Assembly (NCBI GenBank): GCA_035714005.1
Contig: DASTMQ010000212.1
Location: forward strand, 1 to 17,745
DNA from: AWTP1-13 sp035714005
GTDB taxonomy: Bacteria; Pseudomonadota; Alphaproteobacteria; Rhizobiales; Hyphomicrobiaceae
Direction: 5' to 3'
Length of the DNA stretch: 17,745 nucleotides
The number at the start of each line of letters is the position of its first letter. Positions within the stretch are counted from its first letter, which is position 1. The notes below the pieces were generated by a model. It worked only from the letters and a program-made list of their open reading frames with translations. It made no database searches and had not been told where the DNA came from. The position numbers and the translations under genes were made by a program. Below are positions 6,910 through 14,049 of the stretch, piece after piece.

Positions 6910-7105
6910 TGTGCCTGTCCCTGAGGTTGGTCGTTGCTCCAGGCACTAGGGACAGCTTTGCGGCTTTTTTCCGATATCGGTGCAACGGTGCCGGCGCCGC
7001 GGGCCAAGGCGCGCCGGCGCGAGGCCCCTTTCGCCGGCGCGGTGGCGTGTTAGGGTTCTTGCAGAAAGGTCCCAAGGCAAGGTCCCAAGGGAGGCTGAGG
7101 CGCCC
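6910..7105. promoter_or_regulatory. Divergent intergenic region between the LTA-synthase-like gene and the dioxygenase operon
   Basis: About 196 bp with promoters expected on both strands; no convincing -10/-35 pair was found. It holds a perfect 10-bp palindrome CCGATATCGG (6971-6980) just after a run of six T. The 8-mer GCCGGCGC occurs three times (from 6990, 7013 and 7033). The first copy can pair with GCGCCGGC at 7011-7018, leaving a 13-nt loop, so the operon leader could fold. A 12-bp direct repeat follows at 7066-7090. Confidence 0.45.
7066..7090 (+). repeat. Direct repeat of 12 bp beside the dioxygenase ribosome site
   Basis: AAGGTCCCAAGG occurs at 7066-7077 and again at 7079-7090, one base apart (13-bp period). 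The second copy runs into GGGAGG, the purine-rich stretch 11 nt before the ATG at 7106, so the repeat overlaps or touches the ribosome site. Confidence 0.75.
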
Positions 7106-7945
7106 ATGGCCCAAGACACAATCGAGGTGCGGCCGATCGCGGGCGCAATCGGGGCCGAGATTTATGGCGTCGATCTCGCCGGCGAGCTGAGCGAGGCCGC
7201 GATTGCGGCCATTCGGCGCGCCTGGCTCGAACACTGTGTGGTGTTTTTCCGCGATCAACCGCTGCCGCCCCCGCAGTTCCTGGGCTTTGCGCGGCGCTTC
7301 GGCGCGATCGTCGAATATCCCTTTATCAAGGGGATCGAGGGTTTTCCGGAAATCATCCCGGTCGTCAAGCTTGAGCATGAGAAGACCAACTTCGGCGGCA
7401 TCTGGCACTCCGACACCTCCTATTTGGAGCAGCCGCCCATGGCCACCATGCTGATCGCCCGCGAGGTGCCGGCCAAGGGTGGCGATACCATGTTCGCCAA
7501 CACCTATCTCGCCTACGAGACGCTATCGGATGGCATGAAGCACCTGCTCGACGGGCTGATCGCGGTCAACAGCTCGCTGAAAGCCGATGCGAGCCGCACG
7601 CGCGAGGATCGCGTCAAGGACATGAAGCGCGATGATGCCAAGAAGGAATATATCGGCGAGCATCCCGTGGTGCGCACGCATCCCGAAACCGGGCGCAAGG
7701 CGCTCTATGTCAACGTCGCCCATACCTTGCGTTTCAAGGACATGACCGAAGCCGAAAGCGCGCCGCTGCTCAACTACCTGATCCAACACCAGACCCGACC
7801 GGAATTCACCTGCCGCTTCCGTTGGGAGGTCGGCTCGATCGCCTTTTGGGACAATCGTTGCGCGCAACACAATCCGGTCAACGACTACCACGGCTACCGG
7901 CGGTCAATGCATCGCATTACGCTCGCCGGCGACACACCCCGCTAA
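7106..7945 (+). CDS. TauD/TfdA-family Fe(II)/2-oxoglutarate-dependent dioxygenase
   Basis: 279 residues, the usual length. These enzymes couple 2-oxoglutarate decarboxylation to hydroxylation of a small acid. The iron ligands are His101 and Asp103 (IWHSD) and His255 (CAQHNP), and the 2-oxoglutarate arginine is Arg270 (MHRITLAGD); E. coli TauD has His99, Asp101, His255 and Arg270. VVFFRDQPL (45-53) and GGDTMFANTYLAYE (125-138) are further family landmarks. By my alignment, the taurine-binding His70, Tyr73 and Asn95 of TauD are replaced by Tyr, Ile and Gly, so taurine is probably not the substrate. It is the first gene of a four-gene operon with an acyl-CoA dehydrogenase and two CoA-transferases, which argues for a carboxylic-acid substrate (inference). 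Confidence 0.92.
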   Translation: MAQDTIEVRPIAGAIGAEIYGVDLAGELSEAAIAAIRRAWLEHCVVFFRDQPLPPPQFLGFARRFGAIVEYPFIKGIEGFPEIIPVVKLEHEKTNFGGIWHSDTSYLEQPPMATMLIAREVPAKGGDTMFANTYLAYETLSDGMKHLLDGLIAVNSSLKADASRTREDRVKDMKRDDAKKEYIGEHPVVRTHPETGRKALYVNVAHTLRFKDMTEAESAPLLNYLIQHQTRPEFTCRFRWEVGSIAFWDNRCAQHNPVNDYHGYRRSMHRITLAGDTPR

Positions 7946-7957
7946 CGAGGGACGGCC

Positions 7958-9130
7958 ATGACAGAAGCGGCGCTGCGGCAGATCGAGAGCGCGGACGAGG
8001 ATGAGCTTTTGCGCAGTATCGATCGCTGGCTGGAGCGCGACGTCAAGCCGGTCGTCAAGAGCCACGACCACGAGGACCGCTATCCCACCGAGATCGTCGA
8101 GCAGATGAAGGCGCTCGGCTTGTTTGGCGCCACCATTAGCGCCAGCTACGGCGGACTGGGACTGCCGGCTCGCACCTATGCCCAGATCGTGATGCGGGTC
8201 TCGAGCGTGTGGATGGCGATCACCGGCATCTTCAACTCGCACCTGATGCTGGCTCTGGCGATCGAGAAATTCGGCACGCCGGCCCAGAAGGCGAAGTGGC
8301 TGCCGCTCCTCGCCAGCGGCGAGGTGCGCGGTGGACTTGCGTTGACCGAGCCCGACGCCGGCACCGACCTGCAGGCGATCCGCATGACGGCGCGGCGCGA
8401 CGGCGACCACTACGTGATCAATGGCACCAAGACCTGGATCTCCAACGGTATCGAAGGCTCGTGCGTGGCGCTGCTGGTCAAGACCGACCCCAAAGCCGAG
8501 CCCCGCTACAAGGGCATCAGCCTGTTCATCGCCCCCAAGCAAGCTGGTTTTCGGGTCGGCAAAAAGCTGGAAAAGCTCGGCTACAAGTGCATCGATTCGG
8601 CGGAGCTCGTGTTCGAGGACTACCGCATCCCCGCCGACCACCTGATCGGCGGGGTCGAGGGGCAGGGCTTCTTCCAGGCCACCGGCGGCCTCGAGCTCGG
8701 GCGCATCAATGTTGCCGCGCGGGGCGTTGGCATTGCCGAGGGGGCGCTCAGATTGGCGACCGAGTACGCACAGGTGCGCAAGACCTTCGGCAAGCCGATC
8801 TGCGAGCATCAGGCGATCCAGCTCAAACTCGGTGAAATGGCGACCCGGGCCCGCGCGGCGCGGCTGCTGACGCTCGACGCGGCAGAGGCCTTCGATCGTG
8901 GCCAGCGCTGTGACCTCGAGGCCGGCATGGCCAAGTATTTTGCCTCCGAGGCGGCGCTGGAAAATGCCACCGAATCGCTGCGCATCCATGGCGCCTACGG
9001 CTACGCCAAGGACTACGACATCGAACGCCTTTACCGCGATGCGCCACTCACGTGTATCGGCGAGGGTACCAACGAGATGCAGCGCATCATTATTTCCAAG
9101 CAATGGATCAAACGGAACCCGATCGCATGA
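7958..9130 (+). CDS. Acyl-CoA dehydrogenase
   Basis: 390 residues, a full-length FAD-dependent acyl-CoA dehydrogenase that introduces a 2,3-double bond into an acyl-CoA and passes electrons to ETF. Landmarks are the N-terminal helical domain with FGATISASYGGLGLP (56-70), LALTEPDAGTD (127-137) and GTKTWISNG (156-164) at the flavin/substrate site, RKTFGKPI (274-281), RIHGAYGYAKDY (342-353), and Glu369 in IGEGTNEMQR as the catalytic base, at the position used by short- and medium-chain enzymes. It does not show the sequence features I would expect of glutaryl-CoA dehydrogenase. GAGGGA 5 nt before the ATG supports the start. It begins 12 bp after the dioxygenase stop and overlaps the next gene by ATGA. 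Chain length and substrate cannot be read. Confidence 0.95.
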   Translation: MTEAALRQIESADEDELLRSIDRWLERDVKPVVKSHDHEDRYPTEIVEQMKALGLFGATISASYGGLGLPARTYAQIVMRVSSVWMAITGIFNSHLMLALAIEKFGTPAQKAKWLPLLASGEVRGGLALTEPDAGTDLQAIRMTARRDGDHYVINGTKTWISNGIEGSCVALLVKTDPKAEPRYKGISLFIAPKQAGFRVGKKLEKLGYKCIDSAELVFEDYRIPADHLIGGVEGQGFFQATGGLELGRINVAARGVGIAEGALRLATEYAQVRKTFGKPICEHQAIQLKLGEMATRARAARLLTLDAAEAFDRGQRCDLEAGMAKYFASEAALENATESLRIHGAYGYAKDYDIERLYRDAPLTCIGEGTNEMQRIIISKQWIKRNPIA

Positions 9131-10299
9131 AGCCGCTGCAGGGACTACGCATTCTCACTTTCGAGCAGTTCGGCGCGGGTCCCTACTGTACCCTGTTGCT
9201 GGCCGATCTCGGTGCCGACGTCATCAAGGTCGAAAATCCCACGGCCGGCGGCGATGCTGCCCGCCACGTCGGGCCGCATATGCTGTGCGAAGGGCAGAGC
9301 CACTACTTCCAGACCTGGAACATGAACAAGCGCAGCATCGCGCTCGACATCAAGTCGGCGGATGGGCGAGGACTGTTCGAACGGCTGGTGGCGACGGCCG
9401 ATGCAGTGGTCAACAATCTGCGCGGCGATCAAGCGGGCAAGCTGAAGCTCGATTATGCCAACCTAAAGGCGATCAATGCCAAGATTGTCTGTGGGCATAT
9501 TTCCGCCTACGGGCGCGATAATGCCCGCAAAAGTTGGCCCGGCTACGATTTCCTGATGCAGGCCGAGGCCGGCCTGATGAGCCTCACGGGTGAGCCCGAC
9601 GATCCGCCGGCACGCCTCGGCGCCTCCATGGTCGACTACATGACCGGTGCCACCGCGGCGGTCGGGCTCATCAGCTGCATCATGCGCGCCCGCCAAACCG
9701 GGATCGGCTGCGATGTCGATGTGTCGCTGTTCGACGTGGCGCTGCACCAACTCGGCTACTCGGCGGTCTGGTATCTCAACGAAAACGACGTGTCGCGGCG
9801 CCAGCCGCGCAGTGCGCACGCAGCGGTTGCCCCGGTGCAAACCTTCCCGACCGCCGACGGCTGGATCTTCGTGATGTGCATGACGGACAAGTTCTGGGAG
9901 AATTTGCTCAGCGCCATCGGCCGTGAGGACCTCGGCCTCGATCCGCGTTTTGCCAGCCAATCCCAGCGCCGCCGCAACCGTGACGCCCTGACCGGGCTGC
10001 TCGACGCCGAGCTCAAGAAGCGGACGACCCAGGCGTGGCTCGAGGCCTTCTCGGGATTGCTGCCGGCCGGACCGGTGCTCGACATGGACCAGGCGCTCGA
10101 TTCGGCCTTCGTCGCCGAGGTGGGGATGGTGGCAGAGGTGCCGCATCCCGCGCGCGCCGACCTCAGGGTGTTGGCCAATCCCCTGAAAATCGATGGCCAG
10201 CGGCCCCAGCAGGTGGCCGCGCGCGATCTGGGGGCCGACACCGAAGCGGTGCTGGCGGAACTGACCCAAGGCAAGCCCGCGACACGAGCGCGCGCATGA
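9127..10299 (+). CDS. Class III (CaiB/BaiF) CoA-transferase, first of two
   Basis: 390 residues. Family III CoA-transferases move CoA between a donor thioester and a carboxylic acid through an aspartyl-anhydride intermediate. Signs are LRILTFEQFGAGPYCTLLLA (7-26) with DLGADVIKVE (27-36), NMNKRSIALDIK (65-76), and VVNNLRG (94-100), then GYDFLMQAEAGLMSLTGEP (139-157), and ASMVDYMTG (166-174) with catalytic Asp170, matching Asp169 of formyl-CoA transferase. The ATG shares ATGA with the stop of the dehydrogenase gene, implying translational coupling. The next gene is a second, different member of the same family joined in the same way; the pair may form a hetero-oligomer, as in BbsEF, or act on two acids. 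Confidence 0.94.
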   Translation: MKPLQGLRILTFEQFGAGPYCTLLLADLGADVIKVENPTAGGDAARHVGPHMLCEGQSHYFQTWNMNKRSIALDIKSADGRGLFERLVATADAVVNNLRGDQAGKLKLDYANLKAINAKIVCGHISAYGRDNARKSWPGYDFLMQAEAGLMSLTGEPDDPPARLGASMVDYMTGATAAVGLISCIMRARQTGIGCDVDVSLFDVALHQLGYSAVWYLNENDVSRRQPRSAHAAVAPVQTFPTADGWIFVMCMTDKFWENLLSAIGREDLGLDPRFASQSQRRRNRDALTGLLDAELKKRTTQAWLEAFSGLLPAGPVLDMDQALDSAFVAEVGMVAEVPHPARADLRVLANPLKIDGQRPQQVAARDLGADTEAVLAELTQGKPATRARA

Positions 10300-11435
10300 A
10301 GCTCGCCGGCCTGCGCGTCATCGATCTGTCGTCGTTTCTGCCCGGCCCGTTGCTCACCATGGCGCTGGCCGATCATGGTGCCGAGGTAATCAAAATCGAG
10401 CCGCCGGGTGAGGGCGATCCGGGGCGGCAGATCGGGCTGGCCGATGGTCCGGCAACGGTGTTTTTCCGTAACCTGAACCGCGGCAAGAAAAGTGTGGTGC
10501 TCGACCTCAAGGCGCCCGAGCAAAGGCAGGCCTTGCTCGAGCTTTGTGCGACGGCCGACGTGTTCGTCGAGACCTTCAGGCCGGGTGTCGCCGAGCGGCT
10601 GGGTATTGGCGCCGACGCGGTGCGGGCGCGCAACGAGCGCCTCGTCTACTGCTCGATCAGCGCCTTTGGCCAGGTCGGGGCCTATGGCGCCCGCCCGGCC
10701 CACGACCTTGCCCTGCAGGCCATCGGCGGATCGCAGAGCATCACGGTGGGCAGCGACGGGCAACCGGCGATGACGGCGATCCCCATTGCCGATCAACTGA
10801 GCGCCCTCCACGGGCTATCGGCCATCCTGATGGCGCTCGTGCGCCGCGAGCGCACGGGCCGCGGCGATGTGATCGACATCGCCATGCACGACACCATGCT
10901 GGCCGCCGCGGCCAATATCGTCGGGCCGACACTGGCCGAAGGGCGTCAGCCCAACCCGAAGGACGAGCGCAACACCGGCGGCGCCGCCTTTTATCAGATT
11001 TACCGCACCCGCGATGACCGCCATTTGGTGTTGGCCGGGCAGGAGCCCAAGTTCATCGCCAATCTGTTGGGCGCGCTGGGGCGCCAAGACCTGATTGGGC
11101 TCTGCCTCGAGGGGCCGGGCCCGCAGCAGCGGCCGGTGATAGCCTTTCTGCAAGAGGTGTTCCGCCAGCAGTCGTTGGCAGAGGCCGTGGCCTGGCTATC
11201 GGGTCTCGACCTGTGCTTTGCCCCGGTGAACACGCTGCCCGAGGCCTTCGCGGATGCCAACGTTGCCGCGCGCGGCATGGTGCTGACCGACGATCTTGGC
11301 CGCCGCCACATCGCCCCGGTGATCCGCTTCCGCGAGGAGCCGGCCCGGCCGACGCTGCGGGAGCCGGCGCTGGGCGCGCACACCGAGGAGGTCTTGGGGC
11401 TGCCCACCGGGCGGGAGGCGGCGCGGCGGCGCTGA
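10296..11435 (+). CDS. Class III (CaiB/BaiF) CoA-transferase, second of two
   Basis: 379 residues, same family as the preceding gene but clearly diverged from it. Signs are LRVIDLSSFLPGPLLTMALA (6-25), HGAEVIKIEPP (27-37), NRGKKSVVLDLK (61-72), VFVETFRPGVAERLG (89-103) and AHDLALQAIGG (135-145), with Asp166 in IPIADQLSALHG as the predicted catalytic aspartate. Both paralogues keep the aspartate, so neither looks like a dead partner. The start codon overlaps the previous stop (ATGA). This is the last gene of the operon; a GC-rich hairpin lies 13 bp past its stop. The C-terminal tail (GREAARRR) is short and basic. Confidence 0.94.
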   Translation: MKLAGLRVIDLSSFLPGPLLTMALADHGAEVIKIEPPGEGDPGRQIGLADGPATVFFRNLNRGKKSVVLDLKAPEQRQALLELCATADVFVETFRPGVAERLGIGADAVRARNERLVYCSISAFGQVGAYGARPAHDLALQAIGGSQSITVGSDGQPAMTAIPIADQLSALHGLSAILMALVRRERTGRGDVIDIAMHDTMLAAAANIVGPTLAEGRQPNPKDERNTGGAAFYQIYRTRDDRHLVLAGQEPKFIANLLGALGRQDLIGLCLEGPGPQQRPVIAFLQEVFRQQSLAEAVAWLSGLDLCFAPVNTLPEAFADANVAARGMVLTDDLGRRHIAPVIRFREEPARPTLREPALGAHTEEVLGLPTGREAARRR

Positions 11436-11447
11436 GAGGTGGCAGGG

Positions 11448-11473
11448 GCGCCCGCGGGCGAGCCCGCCGGCGC
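11448..11473 (+). terminator. GC-rich hairpin after the dioxygenase operon, possible terminator
   Basis: GCGCCCGCGGGC (11448-11459) is followed after two bases by GCCCGCCGGCGC (11462-11473), which is complementary except at one position. The tip would open to a small loop. No U-run follows, so this is not a classical intrinsic terminator; it could stabilise the 3' end of the mRNA instead. Confidence 0.4.
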
Positions 11474-11583
11474 GAGGCGCCAAAGCCGATCGCAAGGGTT
11501 GGATCCGGGCGCGGCGAATGGCCGTGGATGGAAGCGAAAAAACACTCTACGAATCGCGCCCTGTCGCTGTATGTTAAAAGCCC

Positions 11584-13212
11584 ATGGCGCGGTACATCTT
11601 CATTACCGGCGGCGTGGTCTCATCGCTCGGCAAAGGGCTGGCTTCAGCGGCTCTTGGGGCTCTCCTTCAGGCACGCGGCTATTCGGTTCGGCTGAGAAAG
11701 CTCGATCCCTACCTCAACGTCGATCCCGGCACCATGAGCCCCTACCAGCACGGTGAGGTGTTCGTGACGGACGACGGGGCGGAGACCGACCTCGACCTTG
11801 GCCATTATGAGCGGTTTACCGGCGTGCCGGCCCGCAAATCCGACAACATCACCACCGGGCGGCTCTACCAGGAGATCCTTGCCAAGGAGCGGCGCGGCGA
11901 CTTTCTCGGCGGCACCGTGCAGGTGATCCCGCACGTAACCGATGCCATCAAGCAGTTCGTGCTGAGCGGCAATGAGGGCATCGATTTCGTTTTGGTGGAA
12001 ATCGGCGGCACCGTTGGCGACATCGAGGGGCTGCCGTTCTTTGAGGCCATTCGGCAGCTCGGCAACGAATTGCCCCGCGGCTGCTCCGTCTTCATCCACC
12101 TGACGCTGTTGCCGTTTATCTCGAGCGCCGGCGAACTCAAGACCAAGCCGACGCAGCATTCGGTGAAGGAGCTGCGCTCGATTGGCATACAACCCGACAT
12201 TCTGCTCTGCCGCTGTGACCGCGAAATCCCACGTTCGGAGCGCCGGAAGATCGCGCTGTTCTGCAATGTGCGCGAGGAGGCGGTAATTCAGGCACTGGAT
12301 GTGGCCTCCATCTACGAGGTGCCGCTCGCCTACCACAGGGAAGGGCTCGACCGGGAGGTGCTGGCCGCCTTCGGCATCAAGGATGCCGAGCCGCCGAAGC
12401 TTGCAAAATGGCAAGCCATTGCCGATGCCATTGCCAACCCCGAGGGCGAAGTCACCATCGCCATCGTCGGCAAATACACGGGTCTCAAGGACGCCTACAA
12501 GTCGCTGAACGAGGCCTTGTTTCACGGCGGCATTGCCAACCGTGTGAAAGTGAGACTGGAGTGGATTGAAAGCGAGGTGTTCGAGCGCGAGGATCCCGCA
12601 CCCTACCTGGAAAATGTGCACGGCATTTTGGTACCTGGGGGCTTCGGTGAGCGTGGCTCGGAGGGCAAGATCCTGGCGGCCCGCTTTGCGCGCGAGCGCG
12701 GCGTGCCCTACTTCGGCATCTGCTTTGGCATGCAGATGGCCGTCATCGAGGCGGCGCGCGACCTGGCCGGCGTGAAAGGCGCCGGCTCCACCGAATTTGG
12801 AGCAACCCCCGAGCCGGTGGTTGGCCTAATGACGGAGTGGATGCGCGGCAATGAGCTCGAGAAGCGCGCCGCCAATGGCAATCTCGGCGGCACCATGCGG
12901 CTCGGCGCCTACACGGCCAGGCTCGCCAAGGGCAGCCGCGTGGCGACAATCTATGGCGCCACGGAAATCTCCGAGCGCCATCGCCACCGCTACGAGGTCA
13001 ACACGCGCTACCGCGAACGACTGGAGGAGGCCGGCATCAAATTTTGCGGGATGTCGCCGGATGGACTCTTGCCGGAGATCATCGAGCTGCCGACGCATCC
13101 CTGGTTCATCGGCGTGCAGTTCCACCCCGAGCTGAAATCGCGCCCGTTCGAGCCGCACCCGCTGTTTGCCTCATTCATCCAGGCGGCGGTGGAGCAGAGC
13201 AGGTTGGTTTGA
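11584..13212 (+). CDS. pyrG: CTP synthase (glutamine-hydrolysing)
   Basis: 542 residues, full length. PyrG makes CTP from UTP, ATP and glutamine, the last step of pyrimidine nucleotide synthesis. The N-terminal synthase domain (about 1-270) has YIFITGGVVSSLGKGLA (4-20) as the nucleotide loop, LDPYLNVDPGTMSPYQHGEV (40-59) and EIGGTVGDIEG (139-149). The C-terminal class I glutamine amidotransferase domain (about 290-540) has GGFGERG (352-358), the nucleophile Cys380 in GICFGMQ, and His514/Glu516 in FHPE. The start is fixed by the conserved N-terminus. The bases before the ATG contain no Shine-Dalgarno sequence. It is 148 bp from the preceding operon and probably has its own promoter. The secG/kdsA/eno neighbourhood often seen for alphaproteobacterial pyrG is absent here. 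Confidence 0.98.
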   Translation: MARYIFITGGVVSSLGKGLASAALGALLQARGYSVRLRKLDPYLNVDPGTMSPYQHGEVFVTDDGAETDLDLGHYERFTGVPARKSDNITTGRLYQEILAKERRGDFLGGTVQVIPHVTDAIKQFVLSGNEGIDFVLVEIGGTVGDIEGLPFFEAIRQLGNELPRGCSVFIHLTLLPFISSAGELKTKPTQHSVKELRSIGIQPDILLCRCDREIPRSERRKIALFCNVREEAVIQALDVASIYEVPLAYHREGLDREVLAAFGIKDAEPPKLAKWQAIADAIANPEGEVTIAIVGKYTGLKDAYKSLNEALFHGGIANRVKVRLEWIESEVFEREDPAPYLENVHGILVPGGFGERGSEGKILAARFARERGVPYFGICFGMQMAVIEAARDLAGVKGAGSTEFGATPEPVVGLMTEWMRGNELEKRAANGNLGGTMRLGAYTARLAKGSRVATIYGATEISERHRHRYEVNTRYRERLEEAGIKFCGMSPDGLLPEIIELPTHPWFIGVQFHPELKSRPFEPHPLFASFIQAAVEQSRLV

Positions 13213-13336
13213 GGCAGTTGGGTTTTGGGGCCCTCGTTGCCTGCGGCCGGCAGGGGTCGCAGCGCCTCGCGCCCGCAAAACGCAAAGCCAGGGCGTCTAC
13301 TTTTTCTCTGGCACGGGGCGGGCGCGCCTCGCGCCG

Positions 13337-13702
13337 CTAAAGGCGCGTCACATGCGCGGATACGCATTGCCAGCGACCATCGCGCCAACACCAATCGTCG
13401 GTATAGCGGCCGCCGCCTTGCGTGCCGTCCGGCTTCTGATAGCTCGTGCGGGCATGAATGATGGCGAAGTCGCCGAGAATGCGGATGACGACGTCGTGTT
13501 CGCGAATGTCTTTGACCGACGAGCCGCGGCCGATCTGCGCCAGAAAGGCGGCGCGATCGATAAAACTACCGTCGGGATTGGTATTGTAGAAGTCGGTCGC
13601 GAGATTGGCGTCGAACCAGGCGACGTCGGCCGTGTCAACGGCCCGCACGAAGTTGCGGTTGAGCTCACGCAAGGCCCCGAGGTGATGTTGGCTATCCGCC
13701 AT
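13337..13702 (-). CDS. NTF2-like / SnoaL-DUF4440 family protein
   Basis: 121 residues forming one cone-shaped NTF2-like domain: an N-terminal helix (LRELNRNFVRAVDTADVAWF, 11-30), then DFYNTNPDGSFIDRAAFLAQ (37-56), and a sheet with VVIRILGDFAIIHARTSY (71-88), GRYTDDWCWRDGRWQCVSAH (98-117). The closing pattern, W-x-R-x-G-x-W-x-x-x-x-x-H, is typical of DUF4440. The family includes small hydrolases, isomerases and ligand-binding proteins, and activity cannot be assigned. GGAG 8 nt before the ATG supports the start. It is convergent with pyrG (124 bp between them) and divergent from the GGDEF-EAL gene. No signal peptide is seen. Confidence 0.88.
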   Translation of the reverse strand: MADSQHHLGALRELNRNFVRAVDTADVAWFDANLATDFYNTNPDGSFIDRAAFLAQIGRGSSVKDIREHDVVIRILGDFAIIHARTSYQKPDGTQGGGRYTDDWCWRDGRWQCVSAHVTRL

Positions 13703-14049
13703 GGCTCAAACTCCATGCCATTGCCCGCTGCCGACCGGCGGCGGCGGCACGATAGCACGGGCGGCGGCAGGCCGGCACCTGTCCGACCGATGCGGCCGTC
13801 CGCGACATGCCCCTTTGCTGCGGGTCGACGGATTTTGCGCTGCGGCTGCGCGCGGTCGGGGCAAGCGCAAAGAAAGCCTTAAGCACTATTCGCCGCGCAT
13901 GCGGGCGATTATTTAACGCCTAGCGGATAAATCCTCAGGGCCTAAGGGGCGGATCGTCGGCGTTGCCCATCACGGCCCGTGATGGGAAGGCGGACGGGTG
14001 GGCTTGTCGAGCACCGGACTTGGCCGTCCGGCATCGCGTGGGGGGAAAT
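13703..14049. promoter_or_regulatory. Divergent intergenic region with a long palindrome, before the GGDEF-EAL gene
   Basis: About 350 bp between two divergent genes. Open frames crossing it have low-complexity translations and show no family. It holds an AT-richer patch near 13905-13932, where a promoter would be plausible, and the 21-bp palindrome at 13966-13986. The open frame of the GGDEF-EAL gene continues back to a TTG at 13963, so if that start were real the last part of this region would be coding. Confidence 0.5.
13966..13986. promoter_or_regulatory. 21-bp perfect inverted repeat, candidate operator
   Basis: CCCATCACGG (13966-13975) and CCGTGATGGG (13977-13986) are perfect reverse complements around a single central C. 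A dyad with 10-bp arms and a one-base centre is the shape of a homodimeric repressor site. It lies 63 bp before the favoured GTG start of the GGDEF-EAL gene and 264 bp from the start of the divergent NTF2-like gene. The binding protein is unknown. Confidence 0.6.

Noticed and set aside
6980..7105. An N-terminal extension of the dioxygenase gene back to 6980
   Set aside because: The added residues are Arg/Gly/Pro-rich with no family similarity, and the MAQDTIEVRP start fits TauD-family N-termini and has GGGAGG upstream.
7106..7945. Naming the dioxygenase tauD
   Set aside because: The iron and 2-oxoglutarate residues match TauD, but the residues that contact taurine do not, and the operon contains CoA enzymes and no sulfonate genes.
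7904..9103. A 399-codon open frame on the minus strand opposite the acyl-CoA dehydrogenase
   Set aside because: Its translation has no family features, while the opposite strand encodes a complete dehydrogenase with all motifs. Long antisense frames are common in high-GC DNA.
13213..13336. A bidirectional terminator between pyrG and the NTF2-like gene
   Set aside because: Only weak five-base-pair stems (CCTGC/GCAGG, GGCGC/GCGCC, GCCAG/CTGGC) were found, none followed by a U-run in the right direction.
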